Below, piece by piece: positions 49,111 through 49,532 of a DNA stretch of 49,532 nt. Source of the stretch: SHAN690 sp040221375 (GTDB lineage: Bacteria > Bacteroidota > Bacteroidia > Flavobacteriales_G > Salibacteraceae). Location of the stretch: assembly GCA_040221375.1 (NCBI GenBank), contig JAVKEP010000093.1, positions 1 to 49,532 on the forward strand. Reading direction: 5' to 3'. Within the stretch, counting starts at the first letter, position 1, and each line of letters starts with the position of its first letter. The position numbers and the translations under genes were made by a program. Below the pieces are notes generated by a model. That model was not told the origin of the DNA, ran no database searches, and saw only the letters and a list, made by a program, of their open reading frames with translations.

Positions 49111-49532
49111 GATTCGACTGCTTCAGTGGAGGTTTGACTATTGATCAAGGGCATCACCAACATGGATACGAAGCCGAGCAAAATGATCATCGCAGTTTGT
49201 GCCGTCCAGACGATCCATCCAAAGGCGTACCCGACTGACTTGTCTACACCATAAAGTGCGAGGATAACCATGATTGCCAGTGGATAAGCACCCAATCCGC
49301 CTTGCACAGCGACAATGCTCAATCCGCCTAAGACAAACGACGCGAGCATGCCCCCAAATGGAACGCTTTGGGTTTCAGGAAGGCTTTGAAAAGTGAGGAT
49401 AAACATCAATATGTAAGCGGCCCAGATCAAGAGCGTGTGCAAGTAAAAGCCAAATTGCCCATCCATACGTTTGATTGACGCGAGTCCGTCTACCAAACCC
49501 ATGATCCGATCTTTGATGGACAAGGCTATGGG
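49107..49532 (-). CDS. lysylphosphatidylglycerol synthase / UPF0104-like membrane protein (C-terminal part, cut by window edge)
   Basis: Only the C-terminal 141 residues are visible; the reading frame continues past base 49532 without a stop, so the internal TTG and ATG are not used as the start. Four hydrophobic segments are visible, with the pattern GGLSIVAVQGGLGAYPLAIM and YAFGWIVWTAQTAMIILLG, typical of the last helices of the LPG synthase TM / flippase-like family. It overlaps rfaE2 (ATGA). An envelope-lipid role is plausible; the substrate is unknown. Confidence 0.82.
   Translation of the reverse strand, partial: PIALSIKDRIMGLVDGLASIKRMDGQFGFYLHTLLIWAAYILMFILTFQSLPETQSVPFGGMLASFVLGGLSIVAVQGGLGAYPLAIMVILALYGVDKSVGYAFGWIVWTAQTAMIILLGFVSMLVMPLINSQTSTEAVES

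Overview
The window looks like a chromosomal segment of a free-living, probably marine member of the Bacteroidota, order Flavobacteriales. This is an inference from several signs: two type IX secretion (T9SS) type A C-terminal domains, one type B (gliding-associated) domain with SBBP and PKD-like modules, a TonB-dependent receptor with a carboxypeptidase-regulatory-like N-terminus, DUF2480 beside SufE and a DUF59 protein, a DnaG whose zinc ligands are replaced, and several promoters of the Bacteroidota TTTG / TAnnTTTG type. No rRNA, CRISPR array, prophage or insertion sequence was seen.

Layout. (1) 1-582: N-terminus of an ALDH7-like dehydrogenase, cut by the window edge. (2) 746-5522, minus strand: a MORN-repeat lipoprotein, then a translationally coupled run dnaG, MscS-type channel, two small paralogous secreted proteins and an alpha/beta hydrolase. 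(3) 5887-13618, plus: a compact beta-glucan (laminarin-like) operon of sugar porter, GH16 lipoprotein, GH30 lipoprotein and a 1152-residue cytosolic phosphorylase-like enzyme, with no SusC/SusD pair. (4) 13637-15838, minus: methyltransferase, GNAT acetyltransferase, alpha/beta hydrolase. (5) 16091-18948: pheT, then an array of two 133-bp repeats that are remnants of the 3' part of the initiator tRNA gene plus its terminator, next to the intact tRNA-fMet. (6) 19080-22693: paaY-like gene, secreted YCII-like protein, a third member of the small secreted family, and paaZ, all overlapping or close. (7) 22878-30391: an operon of a large TPR/MORN-repeat secreted protein, two DUF3857/transglutaminase-like proteins and a small monooxygenase-like protein. 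(8) 30414-37922: kynurenine-pathway genes (2-aminomuconate-semialdehyde dehydrogenase-like and 3-hydroxyanthranilate dioxygenase) flanking a T9SS protein, a histidine kinase/response regulator pair with a phased GTTAA operator, and a SprB-repeat T9SS protein. (9) 37915-46392: a giant T9SS type B surface protein, a PurF-like amidotransferase and a TonB-dependent receptor. (10) 46647-49532: a SPOR-like secreted protein, then an operon reading leftward: flippase-like membrane protein (cut by the edge), rfaE2, sufE, DUF59 protein, DUF2480 protein.

How the parts work together. Region 3 would cleave beta-glucan outside the cytoplasm with GH16 and GH30 lipoproteins, import products through the sugar porter and phosphorolyse oligosaccharides inside the cell. 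Regions 6 and 8 suggest aromatic amino-acid catabolism (phenylacetate and kynurenine routes). The two-component system in region 8 probably controls itself and the divergent acidic T9SS protein. The signals that stand out most are the pseudo-tRNA/terminator array, the helically phased divergent operator, and the MORN-transglutaminase operon. All family calls come from reading the sequence by eye; no database search was run.
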